Notes: a model not told the origin generated them from the letters alone. 64,000 bases of DNA from Bacteroidota bacterium (GCA_013298545.1 JAAFIA010000001.1:62001-126000), one strand, 5' to 3'. Positions 20,101-29,829 are shown, counted from the stretch's first letter. Translations and numbers: made by a program.

Positions 20101-20552
20101 TGACGGGCGTTGGTATTGTAGCCTTGGCCGGTATTGTGGTCCGCAATGGTATTTTGATTGTTGAGTTTATCGACATCTTGCGCGAACGCGGCATGCCGCT
20201 GCGCGAAGCAGTGATTGAGGCCGGTAAAACACGTATGACACCTGTATTGCTTACTGCAACAGCGACCATGCTCGGCCTTGTTCCACTCGCGGTAGGTTTG
20301 AATATCGACTTTGCAGAATTGTTTTCGTCATTCAATCCGCACATTCACTTTGGTGGCGATAGCGTAGCGTTCTGGGGGCCGCTTTCGTGGACCATGATTT
20401 ATGGATTGAGTTTTGCAACCGTGCTTACGTTGATCGTTGTTCCGGTCATGTATATGGTTTCCGAAAATCTAAAAGCACGTTTTAAGAAAAAGAAGAAGGA
20501 AGATGAACCGGTGATAGGTGATTTGGAAGATGCGCGCGATCACATTGCCTAA
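17127..20552 (+). CDS. Efflux RND transporter permease
   Basis: 1141-aa AcrB/HAE1-type protein with GIVVDDAIVVIENTHRIF and RMTPVLLTATATMLGLVPLA. Confidence 0.94.
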   Translation: MLDKIKEFGPTSWSINNKTSIFILTVFLCFAGYLYYQKLPKESFPEVKVPTIYIQTGYFGTSPVDMENLVAKPLEKQVKAISGVKKITSNSLENFSVMIVEFNTNVKVEDALRKTKDAVDKAKTDLPQKLDIGPNVQEINFSEFPIMYLNIAGDYDLARLKKYSESLKDRIESMKQITRVDLVGALDREIQIDVDMYKMQVTQLTMGDIQRAIGFENVAISGGTITNNGIKRTVSVRKEFKSVEELKNIVIGSQSGAMVYLKDVAEVRDGFKEQESFARLEGKNVITLNVIKRAGENLIVASDKIHEIIDEMYASQELPKDLKITITGDQSTQTRVTLHDLINTIIIGFVLVLIVLMFFMGSTNAFFVALSVPLSMSIAFIVLFWMGWSLNMIVLFAFLLALGIVVDDAIVVIENTHRIFMQNKGIGIVRAAKLAAGEVFLPVLSGTLTTLAPFIPLAFWDGIIGQFMLYLPVTLIITLLASLLVAYIINPVFAVQFMRHYDPASAKDNSWPQWLKRTSIAWIPITLISYLIGFGFGNFIVFVYLLILLHHYVLRRMIFGFQEKTWPRVREWFGRKLEWSIDHPKTILTSIVLLFFLSFMLLGARQPKVDFFPTADPNFVYTYIELPIGTDQLRTNAVCLDVEKRINALIKDDKDIVSSVIANVALGAGDPQQQDNSIQPNKARVTISFVEFAKRNGKSTRAVLERIQKSFDENKIADAEIVVEQEQGGPPVAKPISIEITGERLEDLIATADSLKKFLDRLDIDGVQKLKSDVVASKPEIIFDVDRERANREGIFSGQIGNELRSSIFGVEVSKFRDANDEYPIMLRARADQRSDINALNNMKITYRDMNMGGMIRNVPVSAFATVRESTSYGGIKRKGQKRIITLGSGVLTGFNPNEVAAQVESQVEAWKEKNKLAGVEISMSGQKVEQEETAGFLGGAMLASIGLIIVILVTQFNSISKPLIILSEIFFSVIGVFLGLAIFGMNVSIIMTGVGIVALAGIVVRNGILIVEFIDILRERGMPLREAVIEAGKTRMTPVLLTATATMLGLVPLAVGLNIDFAELFSSFNPHIHFGGDSVAFWGPLSWTMIYGLSFATVLTLIVVPVMYMVSENLKARFKKKKKEDEPVIGDLEDARDHIA

Positions 20553-20584
20553 TTAATTGCGCGGAAATACCCGTCCCGAACGAC

Positions 20585-20625
20585 AACGGCCCGTTTGATT
20601 GATTTCAAACGGGCCGTTTATTTTT
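20585..20625 (+). terminator. Intrinsic terminator of the RND operon
   Basis: AACGGCCCGTTTGA TTGATT TCAAACGGGCCGTTTATTTTT. Confidence 0.92.
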
Positions 20626-20717
20626 ATATAGAAGTTCTGCATTTCAATCCTCGCAAGTATCTGCGGGGAAGAGACGCGTGTGGAAGTTGGAGACTGAATT
20701 TTGGAATTTGAACCTTT

Positions 20718-21308
20718 TTACTTTTTCTTCCGTGGTTGTTCTTTCTCCCAAAGCTTCGCGACTTCTGTTAATTCAGCATACCAATCTTCGCCGTATTTGC
20801 GGATGAGTGCATCTTTCACAAAGCGATAAACCGGAACTTGTAATTTTTCGCCACACGCGCATGCTGGCGCGCAAATGTCCCAAACTTCATAATTCACCGC
20901 ATCAAACTTCTTGTACTTCGAGATGCGAACAGGGTACAAATGGCACGAAACCGGTTTGCGAAACGTAATTTTTCCATCAAAAAATGCTTTCTCAATCGCG
21001 CACAAAGCCATGCCATTTTCAAAATACGTGTAGGCACATTCTTTGTCGCCACCAACGAGCGGAGTAACCAAATCGCCATCAACATCTGTAAGCCAATGAC
21101 CTTGCTTTTCAACCGCCTCAATACCGGGCATGGTCATGTAAGGTTTTACATGCGGATAAGCGGCTTCGATTTCTTTTGTTTCGTCTTCTTCGAGCGGAGC
21201 GCCTGAATCGCCATGAATGCAGCATGCACCTTTGCAGGCATTCAAGTCGCACACAAATTTTTTTTCCAACAACTCGTCTGAAACAAGCGTTCGTCCAATT
21301 TCAATCAT
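20718..21308 (-). CDS. DUF3109 family protein (Cys-cluster)
   Basis: MIEIGRTLVSDELLEKKFVCDLNACKGACCIHGDSGAPLEEDE..., conserved Cys pattern. Confidence 0.85.
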   Translation of the reverse strand: MIEIGRTLVSDELLEKKFVCDLNACKGACCIHGDSGAPLEEDETKEIEAAYPHVKPYMTMPGIEAVEKQGHWLTDVDGDLVTPLVGGDKECAYTYFENGMALCAIEKAFFDGKITFRKPVSCHLYPVRISKYKKFDAVNYEVWDICAPACACGEKLQVPVYRFVKDALIRKYGEDWYAELTEVAKLWEKEQPRKKK

Positions 21309-21375
21309 GAGGCAAAGATAAGATTTCCCAATGCTATCTCTGCTTAGACTTTTGTTGGTTCTTTTGGCGAAATGG

Positions 21376-23091
21376 TTATTGCTGCTTAATGATTTTTCTT
21401 GCCATCAAACCTTCTGCTGAGTATATATACACTGTATAAACACCGTCTGCTAAAAAACCTAATTCTAGTTCTTGTTCTGCTTCGGATATTTTTTTGACTA
21501 AAACTTGCTCTCCCAAAAGATTTACAATAGACAACTGCATTTCAGTGCCTGGATTCTTTAGTGTTATCATTACATTTTCGTTGAATGGATTGGGCGATAT
21601 GTTCATTCCATTTCCATGTTGGATTGCATCAACACCTGTATTGTCAAATGCTGTAAAACGAGCCAAATAAGCATCTGCAATACCACCACCGTATGTGTTT
21701 TGATAGCCATTGAATGCAAGTCCTAGACTACTCGTCCATCCCGATAAATAAAGATAGCCTTGGCTACTTAGTGTTGCGTGTCCGTCTTCTGTATCGAGTG
21801 GCCCAAGTCCAAAATAAGTAGCGCAAACTAAATTACAATAGGGATCAATTTTTGCAAGAAAATTATCTTCCATGCCCAACAGTACATTTTGAAATCCACC
21901 TAAAGCTACACCCGAGACACTATATGAATCACCGGCAATAAATATATTGCCAACATCATCAAGCACAACAGACAAAATATAATCTGAAGCAGGACCACCA
22001 TAATAGGTTGCCCAAATCCGATTCCCCGATGCGTCAAATTTCACTAAAAGTCCATCCAATGCACCACCAAATGTATTTTGGAATCCTCCAACAGCAGTAT
22101 TCGTGAGATCGGTTGTGTGGCCTGCCATATAAACATTGTTTGCATTATCAATAACCAGACTATTTCCCATAGAATCATAAATATCGCCATAGTAGGTCGC
22201 CCAGATTCTGATTCCGGCTGGATCGTATTTAATTAAATACGCATCAGACACTCCTCCTCCGTATGTGTTTTGAAATCCTCCTGAAAAAACGGCTGTATTT
22301 CCTTGTGTTTCTCCCGTTAGATATACATTGCCAGTAGCATCTGTTGCAATACCATTGCCAAAATCATTGCCAGCACCACCAAAGTAAGTTGCCCAGATTC
22401 GGTTTCCCGATGCATCAAATTTTACCAAAAACGCGTCGCCACTATAGCCGCCTCCAAATGTATTTTGATCTCCCCCAAAAGCAATTCCCGTTACGCTGTT
22501 TGTTTGGCCACATAAATAAACATTACCTAAATTATCTGTCGCAATCCCTTTTGCGAAATCAAGACTTTGAGATGTACCATAATATGTTCCCCAAATGCGA
22601 TTGCCCGAAGGATCAAATTTTACCAAGAATACGTCAAATGCTGCTGCACCACCTCCCGTATTCTGAAATCCATTTGCGGCTATTTGAGTCGTACTTGTTG
22701 TTTCGCCACAAATGTAAATGTTGCCCACGGCATCCAGATGAACACTTTCTCCTAAATCGTCTCCTGGACCACCATAATATGTTGCCCAAACTAAATTACC
22801 GTTCGGGTCAAACTTGGCAAGAAAAGCATCGTTAGTTCCTCCTCCAAACACATTTTGATAGCCATTCAAAGTAATACCACTCGAACTTGACGTGTAGCCA
22901 ATTATGTAAGCATTACCCGCTTGATCATTGGCCACATCGAAGCACGCTTCTGTAAATGCTCCGCCAAAATACGTTGACCAAATACGGTTATCCTGCCCTT
23001 GTAAAGGCATAAAAAGGATAAGCTGTAAAAGCCAAAATAAAAAGAAGGCTTTCTTTATTCCGTGTTTCTTTGCTTGTATCATGCTATTCAC
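21376..23091 (-). CDS. SBBP-repeat beta-propeller protein with T9SS sorting domain
   Basis: Repeats of RIWATYFGGxxxDxGxxxATDxxGNVYLxGxT; C-terminal NISPNPFNENVMITLK...GLMARKIIKQQ. Confidence 0.9.
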   Translation of the reverse strand: MNSMIQAKKHGIKKAFFLFWLLQLILFMPLQGQDNRIWSTYFGGAFTEACFDVANDQAGNAYIIGYTSSSSGITLNGYQNVFGGGTNDAFLAKFDPNGNLVWATYYGGPGDDLGESVHLDAVGNIYICGETTSTTQIAANGFQNTGGGAAAFDVFLVKFDPSGNRIWGTYYGTSQSLDFAKGIATDNLGNVYLCGQTNSVTGIAFGGDQNTFGGGYSGDAFLVKFDASGNRIWATYFGGAGNDFGNGIATDATGNVYLTGETQGNTAVFSGGFQNTYGGGVSDAYLIKYDPAGIRIWATYYGDIYDSMGNSLVIDNANNVYMAGHTTDLTNTAVGGFQNTFGGALDGLLVKFDASGNRIWATYYGGPASDYILSVVLDDVGNIFIAGDSYSVSGVALGGFQNVLLGMEDNFLAKIDPYCNLVCATYFGLGPLDTEDGHATLSSQGYLYLSGWTSSLGLAFNGYQNTYGGGIADAYLARFTAFDNTGVDAIQHGNGMNISPNPFNENVMITLKNPGTEMQLSIVNLLGEQVLVKKISEAEQELELGFLADGVYTVYIYSAEGLMARKIIKQQ

Positions 23092-23161
23092 AATTTAAAT
23101 GGTTTTATAAAAATACGCATTCTTCATGCTTTATGTAGCATACTCTCTTTTTGAAAATTAA

Positions 23162-23337
23162 GAGCCTGTTTAAAATTTGTTTTTGAGAATTGTTATGATG
23201 GCTTTTTGTGCCAGACGAGGCGTGTTTTGCAGGCCATAGCAGCGCGCCTACGGTCAAAAAACGTAACGAAGTATGGTGCAAAAAGGCGCATAACAATTCC
23301 GAGGCTTCGGAACAAAGGATGAAATTTAAACAGGCTC
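23162..23337. mobile_element. MITE copy 1 (176 bp)
   Basis: TIRs GAGCCTGTTTAAA...TTTAAACAGGCTC; TAA direct repeat on both sides (23159-23161 and 23338-23340); near-identical copy at 58077. Confidence 0.88.
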
Positions 23338-23396
23338 TAAAATTCCCCCATGTTTTTCAATTTCCTGCTGCAAACAGAAGTGCTATCTTTGCGGCT

Positions 23397-24941
23397 ATGG
23401 CCAATTCTTCTGAAGACCTTCCAAAAATCATTTCCCACGCCAAAGAGTATGGGTTTGTATTTCAGTCCAGCGAAATTTACGATGGACTTAGTGCTGTTTA
23501 CGATTATGCACAAAATGGTGCCGAACTGAAAAAAAACCTCCGCGAATACTGGTGGAAATCCATGGTACAGCTTCACGAAAATATCGTGGGCATTGATGCT
23601 GCTATTTTCATGCACCCAACAACGTGGAAAGCCTCTGGACACGTTGACGCGTTTAATGATCCACTGGTGGATAACAAAGATTCTAAAAAACGTTACCGCG
23701 CCGATGTGCTCGTCGAAGATGCGATGAGTAAGGTGGAAGATAAAATCAAAAAAGAAGTTGAGAAAGCCGCCAAACGTTTTGGTGATACATTTGATGCCGA
23801 TATGTACCGCGCGACAAATCCGCGCGTACTGGAGTATCAGAAAAAAATTGACGATACCAAAGCACGTTTCAAAGCCGCACTCGAAGCGAGTGATATGACC
23901 GAATTGCGTCAAATCATCATCGACTTAGAAATTGTTTGTCCGATTTCGGGAAGCCGCAACTGGACGGAAGTACGTCAGTTCAACCTCATGTTTGCGACGC
24001 AACTCGGTTCTGTTGCGGAAGAATCAAACACCATTTATCTGCGTCCGGAAACGGCTCAAGGAATTTTCGTGAATTTTTTGAATGTGCAGAAAAGTGGTCG
24101 CATGAAAATTCCGTTTGGTATTGCACAAACCGGAAAAGCATTCCGCAATGAAATTGTGGCGCGTCAGTTCATTTTCCGCATGCGCGAATTTGAACAAATG
24201 GAAATGCAATTTTTCATTCGCCCAGGAACGGAAGACGAATGGTACGAAACCTGGAAAGCCACACGCATGGCTTGGCACAAGGCATTGGGTTTTCCGGAAA
24301 GCAAATACCGTTTCCACGACCACATCAAGCTTGCGCATTATGCCAAAGCCGCTTGCGATATTGAATTTGAATTTCCGTTCGGTTTCAAAGAGTTGGAAGG
24401 CATTCACTCGCGCAGCGATTTCGATTTGCGTCAACACGAAGAGCATTCTGGAAAAAAATTACAATACTTCGATCCTGAATTAAATCAAGGCTACGTTCCG
24501 TACGTCATTGAAACGTCTATTGGTTTGGATCGGTTGTTTTTGGCAACGCTTTCGCATGCTTATACCGAAGAAAAATTGGAAGATGGTAGCGAACGTGTGG
24601 TTTTAAATATTCCGCCGTTTTTGGCACCAATTAAAGTTGCTGTTTTTCCTCTTCAAAAAGATGAAGGCTTACCTGAAAAAGGTCGTGAAATTATGAATAT
24701 GCTCAAGTATGATCATATTTGTGTTTATGAAGAAAAAGACAATATCGGGAAACGTTACCGCCGTCAAGACGCGATTGGAACGCCGTTTTGCATTACGGTA
24801 GATCACCAAACCTTGCAAGACAATACCGTAACCATCCGTGACCGCGACACGATGAAACAAGAGCGTGTAGCGATTGCAGAATTGCCACGCATCATTGGCG
24901 ACCGCGTGAGCATGAATAACGTTTTACGCAAACTCGTTTAA
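23397..24941 (+). CDS. glyS: Glycyl-tRNA synthetase (dimeric type)
   Basis: MANSSEDLPKIISHAKEYGFVFQSSEIYDGLSAVYDYAQNGAELKKNLREYWWKSMV...; RPETAQGIFVNF. Start set at 23397. Confidence 0.94.
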   Translation: MANSSEDLPKIISHAKEYGFVFQSSEIYDGLSAVYDYAQNGAELKKNLREYWWKSMVQLHENIVGIDAAIFMHPTTWKASGHVDAFNDPLVDNKDSKKRYRADVLVEDAMSKVEDKIKKEVEKAAKRFGDTFDADMYRATNPRVLEYQKKIDDTKARFKAALEASDMTELRQIIIDLEIVCPISGSRNWTEVRQFNLMFATQLGSVAEESNTIYLRPETAQGIFVNFLNVQKSGRMKIPFGIAQTGKAFRNEIVARQFIFRMREFEQMEMQFFIRPGTEDEWYETWKATRMAWHKALGFPESKYRFHDHIKLAHYAKAACDIEFEFPFGFKELEGIHSRSDFDLRQHEEHSGKKLQYFDPELNQGYVPYVIETSIGLDRLFLATLSHAYTEEKLEDGSERVVLNIPPFLAPIKVAVFPLQKDEGLPEKGREIMNMLKYDHICVYEEKDNIGKRYRRQDAIGTPFCITVDHQTLQDNTVTIRDRDTMKQERVAIAELPRIIGDRVSMNNVLRKLV

Positions 24942-24964
24942 TTTTTCGGCATCGGCCTTGCGAC

Positions 24965-26407
24965 ATGGAAAAGCTCTACAATTATATTGGCGGAAAACTC
25001 ATTGATCCGGTTTCAAACACCTGGTTCGATAATTTTCATCCGGCAACAGGAACTGTTTATTCACACATTCCTGATTCCGATCAGCGCGATGTACAATTGG
25101 CTGTAGATGCTGCCGAAGCTGCGTTTCCGGCATGGTCAACACTGGCTGCCGAAAAGCGTTCGGAGATTTTAAGTCGCTTATCGGATTTAATCAAGCGCGA
25201 TTTAGAACTCTTGGCGCAAGCCGAATCGAAAGACAATGGCAAGCCGGTAAGTTTGGCGCGCATTGTTGATATTCCGCGCGCTGTCAGCAATTTTGAATTT
25301 TTCGCAACGGCGATTTTGCATTTTGCAACCGAAGCGCATGCGATGGAAAGTAGTGCCATCAATTACACCTTACGCCAACCAATTGGTGTAGTGGGTTGCA
25401 TCTCGCCTTGGAATTTGCCCTTGTATTTGTTTTCATGGAAAATTGCGCCAGCCTTGGCTGCGGGAAATTGTGTTGTGGCCAAACCATCGGAAGTAACACC
25501 GATGACAGCGTATTTGCTTTCTAAATTGTGCATTGAAGCGGGCATGCCTGCGGGTGTTTTAAATATTGTGCATGGCCTTGGCGGCAAAGCGGGACAAGCC
25601 ATTGTGGAGCATCCAAAAATCAAGGCGGTATCGTTTACGGGCGGAACCAAAACGGGTGCGGGCCTTGCGGCTACGGCTGCGCCGATGTTTAAGAAATTGT
25701 CGTTGGAATTGGGTGGAAAAAATCCGAACATCATTTTTGCCGATTGCGATTTTGATGCAATGTTGAAAACAACCTTGCAATCGTCGTTTGCGAATCAAGG
25801 ACAGATTTGTTTGTGTGGTTCGCGCATTTTTGTGGAGCGTCCGTTGTACGAAAAGTTCCGCGATGCGTTTGTAGAGAAAGTGAAGCAGTTGAAGCCGGGC
25901 AATCCGGCAGATGAAGGTACACGCATGGGCGCGGTTGTTTCGCAGGCGCACATGGAAAAAGTATTGTCGTACATTCAATTGGCGCGCGAAGAAGGCGGGA
26001 CGGTGTTGTGCGGTGGGGAGCGCGTGGTGCTTGAGGGCGAATTGAAAACCGGGTGGTACATTGCGCCAACCGTAATTGAGGGTTTGGCATTTGATTGCCG
26101 CACCAATCAGGAAGAAATTTTTGGGCCGGTTGTAACGATCATGCCGTTTGATACGGAGGAGGAAGTATTGGAAATGGCGAACAGCACGGTATATGGTTTG
26201 GCGGCAACAGTTTGGACGCAGCATTTAACGCGGGCACATCGGGTTGCGAATAATTTGCAGAGTGGTATTGTATGGATCAACTGTTGGCTTTTGCGCGATT
26301 TGCGGACGCCGTTTGGGGGTGTGAAGGCATCGGGCGTGGGGCGCGAGGGGGGATTTGAAGCCTTGCGCTTTTTTACCGAAGCGAAAAATGTTTGCGTGAA
26401 ATTGTAG
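24965..26407 (+). CDS. Aldehyde dehydrogenase (2-hydroxy/2-aminomuconic semialdehyde DH-like)
   Basis: SPWNLPLYLFSWKIAPALAAGNCVVAKPSEVTP, FTGGTKTG, LELGGKNPNIIF, GQICLCGSRIFVE. Confidence 0.9.
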   Translation: MEKLYNYIGGKLIDPVSNTWFDNFHPATGTVYSHIPDSDQRDVQLAVDAAEAAFPAWSTLAAEKRSEILSRLSDLIKRDLELLAQAESKDNGKPVSLARIVDIPRAVSNFEFFATAILHFATEAHAMESSAINYTLRQPIGVVGCISPWNLPLYLFSWKIAPALAAGNCVVAKPSEVTPMTAYLLSKLCIEAGMPAGVLNIVHGLGGKAGQAIVEHPKIKAVSFTGGTKTGAGLAATAAPMFKKLSLELGGKNPNIIFADCDFDAMLKTTLQSSFANQGQICLCGSRIFVERPLYEKFRDAFVEKVKQLKPGNPADEGTRMGAVVSQAHMEKVLSYIQLAREEGGTVLCGGERVVLEGELKTGWYIAPTVIEGLAFDCRTNQEEIFGPVVTIMPFDTEEEVLEMANSTVYGLAATVWTQHLTRAHRVANNLQSGIVWINCWLLRDLRTPFGGVKASGVGREGGFEALRFFTEAKNVCVKL

Positions 26408-26525
26408 TAGTTGTGTTCTTAGGAGTGGAGGCAGAATCGACTTTTGTTGGAGAGTGATGAGCCTATTTTATGGCTTGGATTGTAAGCCAATATCGAACTA
26501 CAAGCAGAAAACAAATATTAACGTG

Positions 26526-27164
26526 CTATTCTGGCTGATAAAACTTTTCTGTTAGAAAAAAAACGGTGTCGATAAACTGTAAAACGCCCTCGTTTGTCAA
26601 CACATTTTCATCATGCAAATCTTCCAAAATAATACCTAGGTCAGGATGAAAATAATCGTTGTCTTTTTTATTGATGAATCCATTTGCACTTAAAAAGTCT
26701 TTTACGTTTTCAAGATTTGTGCTTTCTGTTGCTTTTACAAATGGTTGCATCACGACAGCATGAAGAGTTCCTTCATATAACTTAAAGCCGATCAATTCAT
26801 AGGCCAAATGAGGGAAAAAGTAATTGTGCAATAACAGGTTATTTAAGTAATCCGACCAGCATTTATAAAAAATACCATCATTTACCTTAATGACAAAATC
26901 AGGATCTAAATGCTCGTAAATTTTCTGTTCCGCTCCTTCACCAATATATTTTGCGGCAAGCTCGCTAACATACCAAAAGTTGGCTTGCTCAACATAGTCA
27001 ATTAGGATTTTTGTTTCTTCGTCCTTACTGAACTTTGTTTCTTTAACGTTTGAAACTGCATTCTTTTTTCCTCTAAGGTAAGCCGAGATTGTTTGGATAG
27101 TTTCTCCATGCCTAACTTGTCCATTTCCTGAAATGATATTTTGTAGTTCATTTTTTAACGACAT
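26526..27164 (-). CDS. Putative polyvalent-type protein kinase-fold protein
   Basis: GEGAEQKIYEHLDPDFVIKVND...YFHPDLGIILEDLHDENVLTNEGVLQFIDTVFF: glycine loop/VIK, DLHDENVL catalytic-loop-like and FIDT metal-site-like motifs. Confidence 0.65.
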   Translation of the reverse strand: MSLKNELQNIISGNGQVRHGETIQTISAYLRGKKNAVSNVKETKFSKDEETKILIDYVEQANFWYVSELAAKYIGEGAEQKIYEHLDPDFVIKVNDGIFYKCWSDYLNNLLLHNYFFPHLAYELIGFKLYEGTLHAVVMQPFVKATESTNLENVKDFLSANGFINKKDNDYFHPDLGIILEDLHDENVLTNEGVLQFIDTVFFLTEKFYQPE

Positions 27165-27375
27165 TTATACGAATGTACGAATTTTCTATTGCTCCGAAAA
27201 TATTGGCAGCCTCGTTATATTTTTACTTTGCGAAGATTATTTGCAAATTGTAACGTCAAGAAATGAGTTATTCGTCATTCCCAAAAAACCATATAACAGC
27301 TATTCACGACAGCGCAAATCATACCGACTAAGGAGTTTTCGAACTTCTATAAAGTAGCTCTTTTAAACATTCGTG

Positions 27376-28299
27376 CTAGTATTGTTCATACCAGCTAAAT
27401 TTTTCCTGAACAATTTGCGCTTTTTCTTTTCTCAAATAATCTAAAAAGGCTTTGGAAACGGGGGCATGTTTTTTCCCTTTTAACCACACTAAACTCCACG
27501 TTGTTTTAATGGGAAGTCCTTTTATGGGGATGATTTGTAATCCGTTGTTATGAACTTCATTTTTAATCCCAATCAATGGCATAATTGAATATCCTAAACC
27601 TGCTAATAAAGCTTGTTTCACTGCTTCGTTCGATGTTAATTCCATCTTTTTTAATACTGGCAAGTTATTTTTTTGAATAAACAGTTCCATGGTTTGTCTT
27701 GTTCCCGAACCTTTTTCTCTAAAAATGAGTGGTAAGCCGTTGAACGTATCTTTCACACTTTTACCAAGATTTATTTTTGTCTTGCTACTTCCTACCAGAT
27801 ATAATTTATTTTGCAGCAAATCGAGTTTCTCAACATGGAGTGTGTTGGGTATAATGGAGACGAGTGCAAAATCGACTTCATTGTTTTCCAAACTCTCAAT
27901 AACTTTATTTTTATTTGTTACATCCATCACTAATTCTACGCCTGCATGCTGTTGCATAAAATTTGTGAGAAAATAAGGCATTACATACTTCCCTGTTGAT
28001 ACAACCGAAATTTTTAAGCGTCCGGTTAGTTGTCCTTTATATGCCAGCGTTTTATAATTAATGGCATAAACCTGATTGATAATATCTTCTGCAGCTGCTG
28101 CAATTTCTTTTCCAAAATCAGTAATGTAAATTTTTCGTCCAACGATTTCAGTTAGCGGAATATCAAACTGATCTTGAAAGTTTTTCAACTGAATAGAAAC
28201 GGCTGGTTGAGTAAGGTGCAGTTCTTCTGCCGCCTTCGTGATGCTTTTTTCTTGCACGATTTTTAAAAAAATCTGCAACTGGTTCAATGTGTAATTCAT
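27376..28299 (-). CDS. LysR family transcriptional regulator (CbbR-like)
   Basis: MNYTLNQLQIFLKIVQEKSITKAAEELHLTQPAVSIQLKNFQDQFDIPLTEIVGRKIYITDFG. TATCTTTG -7 box at 28324-28331 (minus). Confidence 0.92.
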   Translation of the reverse strand: MNYTLNQLQIFLKIVQEKSITKAAEELHLTQPAVSIQLKNFQDQFDIPLTEIVGRKIYITDFGKEIAAAAEDIINQVYAINYKTLAYKGQLTGRLKISVVSTGKYVMPYFLTNFMQQHAGVELVMDVTNKNKVIESLENNEVDFALVSIIPNTLHVEKLDLLQNKLYLVGSSKTKINLGKSVKDTFNGLPLIFREKGSGTRQTMELFIQKNNLPVLKKMELTSNEAVKQALLAGLGYSIMPLIGIKNEVHNNGLQIIPIKGLPIKTTWSLVWLKGKKHAPVSKAFLDYLRKEKAQIVQEKFSWYEQY

Positions 28300-28392
28300 A
28301 AATTTTTTTAATGTTATTCATATCAAAGATAAATAAAAATTAATGAAATAGAATTTACAGTTTTGCACCGTTAAACATAAACCAAAAACAAA

Positions 28393-29829
28393 ATGACACG
28401 AATCACAGTTGCAAAAGGCGATGGAATTGGACCTGAAATAATGGATGCCACTTTAGAAATAATTTTAGCTGCGGGGGCCAAGTTTGAAATAGATGAAATT
28501 GCCGTTGGCGAGCAAGTTTATCTAGCGGGCAATACATCAGGCATTGCATCCGAATCGTGGGATGTTATTAGAAAAAACAAAGTTTTTCTTAAAGCTCCTA
28601 TTACAACGCCTCAAGGTGGGGGCTATAAAAGCTTAAATGTAACGACGCGCAAATTTCTTGGCTTATACTCAAACGTAAGGCCCTGCATGAGTTTACATCC
28701 TTTTGTAAGCACCAAGCATCCCGTAATGGATATTGTTATTGTCAGAGAAAACGAAGAGGATTTATACGCGGGCATTGAACACCAACAAACAGATGAAGTT
28801 GTACAATGCTTAAAGTTAATAAGCAGACCGGGCTGCGAAAAAATTGTTCGTTATGCGTTTGAGTATGCCAAACAACAAAACAGAAAGAAAGTAACCTGTT
28901 TTACAAAAGATAATATCATGAAACAAACAGATGGTTTGTTTCATCAAGTATTTGATGAAATTGCAAAAGAGTATCCTGAAATTGAAAACGAACATTGGAT
29001 CATTGATATTGGTGCCGCTAAAATGGCTGATACACCAGAATCTTTTGATGTCATTGTGATGCCCAATTTATATGGCGATGTACTGAGTGACGTTGCTGCA
29101 CAAATTACAGGATCTGTAGGTTTGGCGGGTTCTGCCAATATCGGTGAAGAGTGTTCAATGTTTGAAGCCATACATGGTTCTGCGCCCAGAAGAGCTGGAC
29201 AAAACGTAGCTAATCCTTCAGGTTTATTACAAGGTGCTATCATGATGTTGAATCATATCGGACAAACAGATGTTGCAGAAAAAGTTCAAAATGCTTGGCT
29301 GAAAACATTGGAAGATGGAATACATACGTATGACATCTTTAAAGAAGGAATCAGCAAACAAAAAGTGGGTACAAAGGAATTTGCAAAAGCGGTTATTGCC
29401 AACCTGGGGCATAAACCATCTATCCTAAAACCTGTTTCGTATGCTAAAAATTCTGCGCTAAATCTTCCGAAATACAAACGGAAACCGGCTGCAAACAAAC
29501 AACTCGTTGGTGTCGATGTTTTTGTTCACTGGACCGGCTCTAATCCAAATGAATTGGCAGAAAAAATCAAAAAGATAGAAAGCAGCGACGTAAAACTATC
29601 TATGATTACCAACAGAGGAATCAAGGTTTGGCCTGACGGATTTCAGGAAACATTTTGTACAGACCACTGGAGATGTCGTTTTAAACCAACCGAAAATGCT
29701 GAAATCAATAAATCAACCATCATTGAACTATTGAAACAAGCGGTTACTGAAAATATCGATACGATCAAAACAGAAAACTTATATTCTTTTGATGGTAAAG
29801 CGGCTTATTCTCTAGGACAAGGTCAATAA
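28393..29829 (+). CDS. icd: NADP-dependent isocitrate dehydrogenase (with C-terminal extension, Thermus type)
   Basis: MTRITVAKGDGIGPEIMDATL..., IVRENEEDLYAGIEHQ, MPNLYGDVLSDVAAQITGSVGLAGSANIG, plus a ~140-aa C-terminal extension. Confidence 0.88.
   Translation: MTRITVAKGDGIGPEIMDATLEIILAAGAKFEIDEIAVGEQVYLAGNTSGIASESWDVIRKNKVFLKAPITTPQGGGYKSLNVTTRKFLGLYSNVRPCMSLHPFVSTKHPVMDIVIVRENEEDLYAGIEHQQTDEVVQCLKLISRPGCEKIVRYAFEYAKQQNRKKVTCFTKDNIMKQTDGLFHQVFDEIAKEYPEIENEHWIIDIGAAKMADTPESFDVIVMPNLYGDVLSDVAAQITGSVGLAGSANIGEECSMFEAIHGSAPRRAGQNVANPSGLLQGAIMMLNHIGQTDVAEKVQNAWLKTLEDGIHTYDIFKEGISKQKVGTKEFAKAVIANLGHKPSILKPVSYAKNSALNLPKYKRKPAANKQLVGVDVFVHWTGSNPNELAEKIKKIESSDVKLSMITNRGIKVWPDGFQETFCTDHWRCRFKPTENAEINKSTIIELLKQAVTENIDTIKTENLYSFDGKAAYSLGQGQ

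Noticed and set aside
23105-23296. Small ORFs MLCAFLHHTSLRFLTVGALLWP... (also at 58118-58354)
   Set aside because: They lie inside or across the two MITE copies and are repeat-derived spurious ORFs, not a conserved protein pair.
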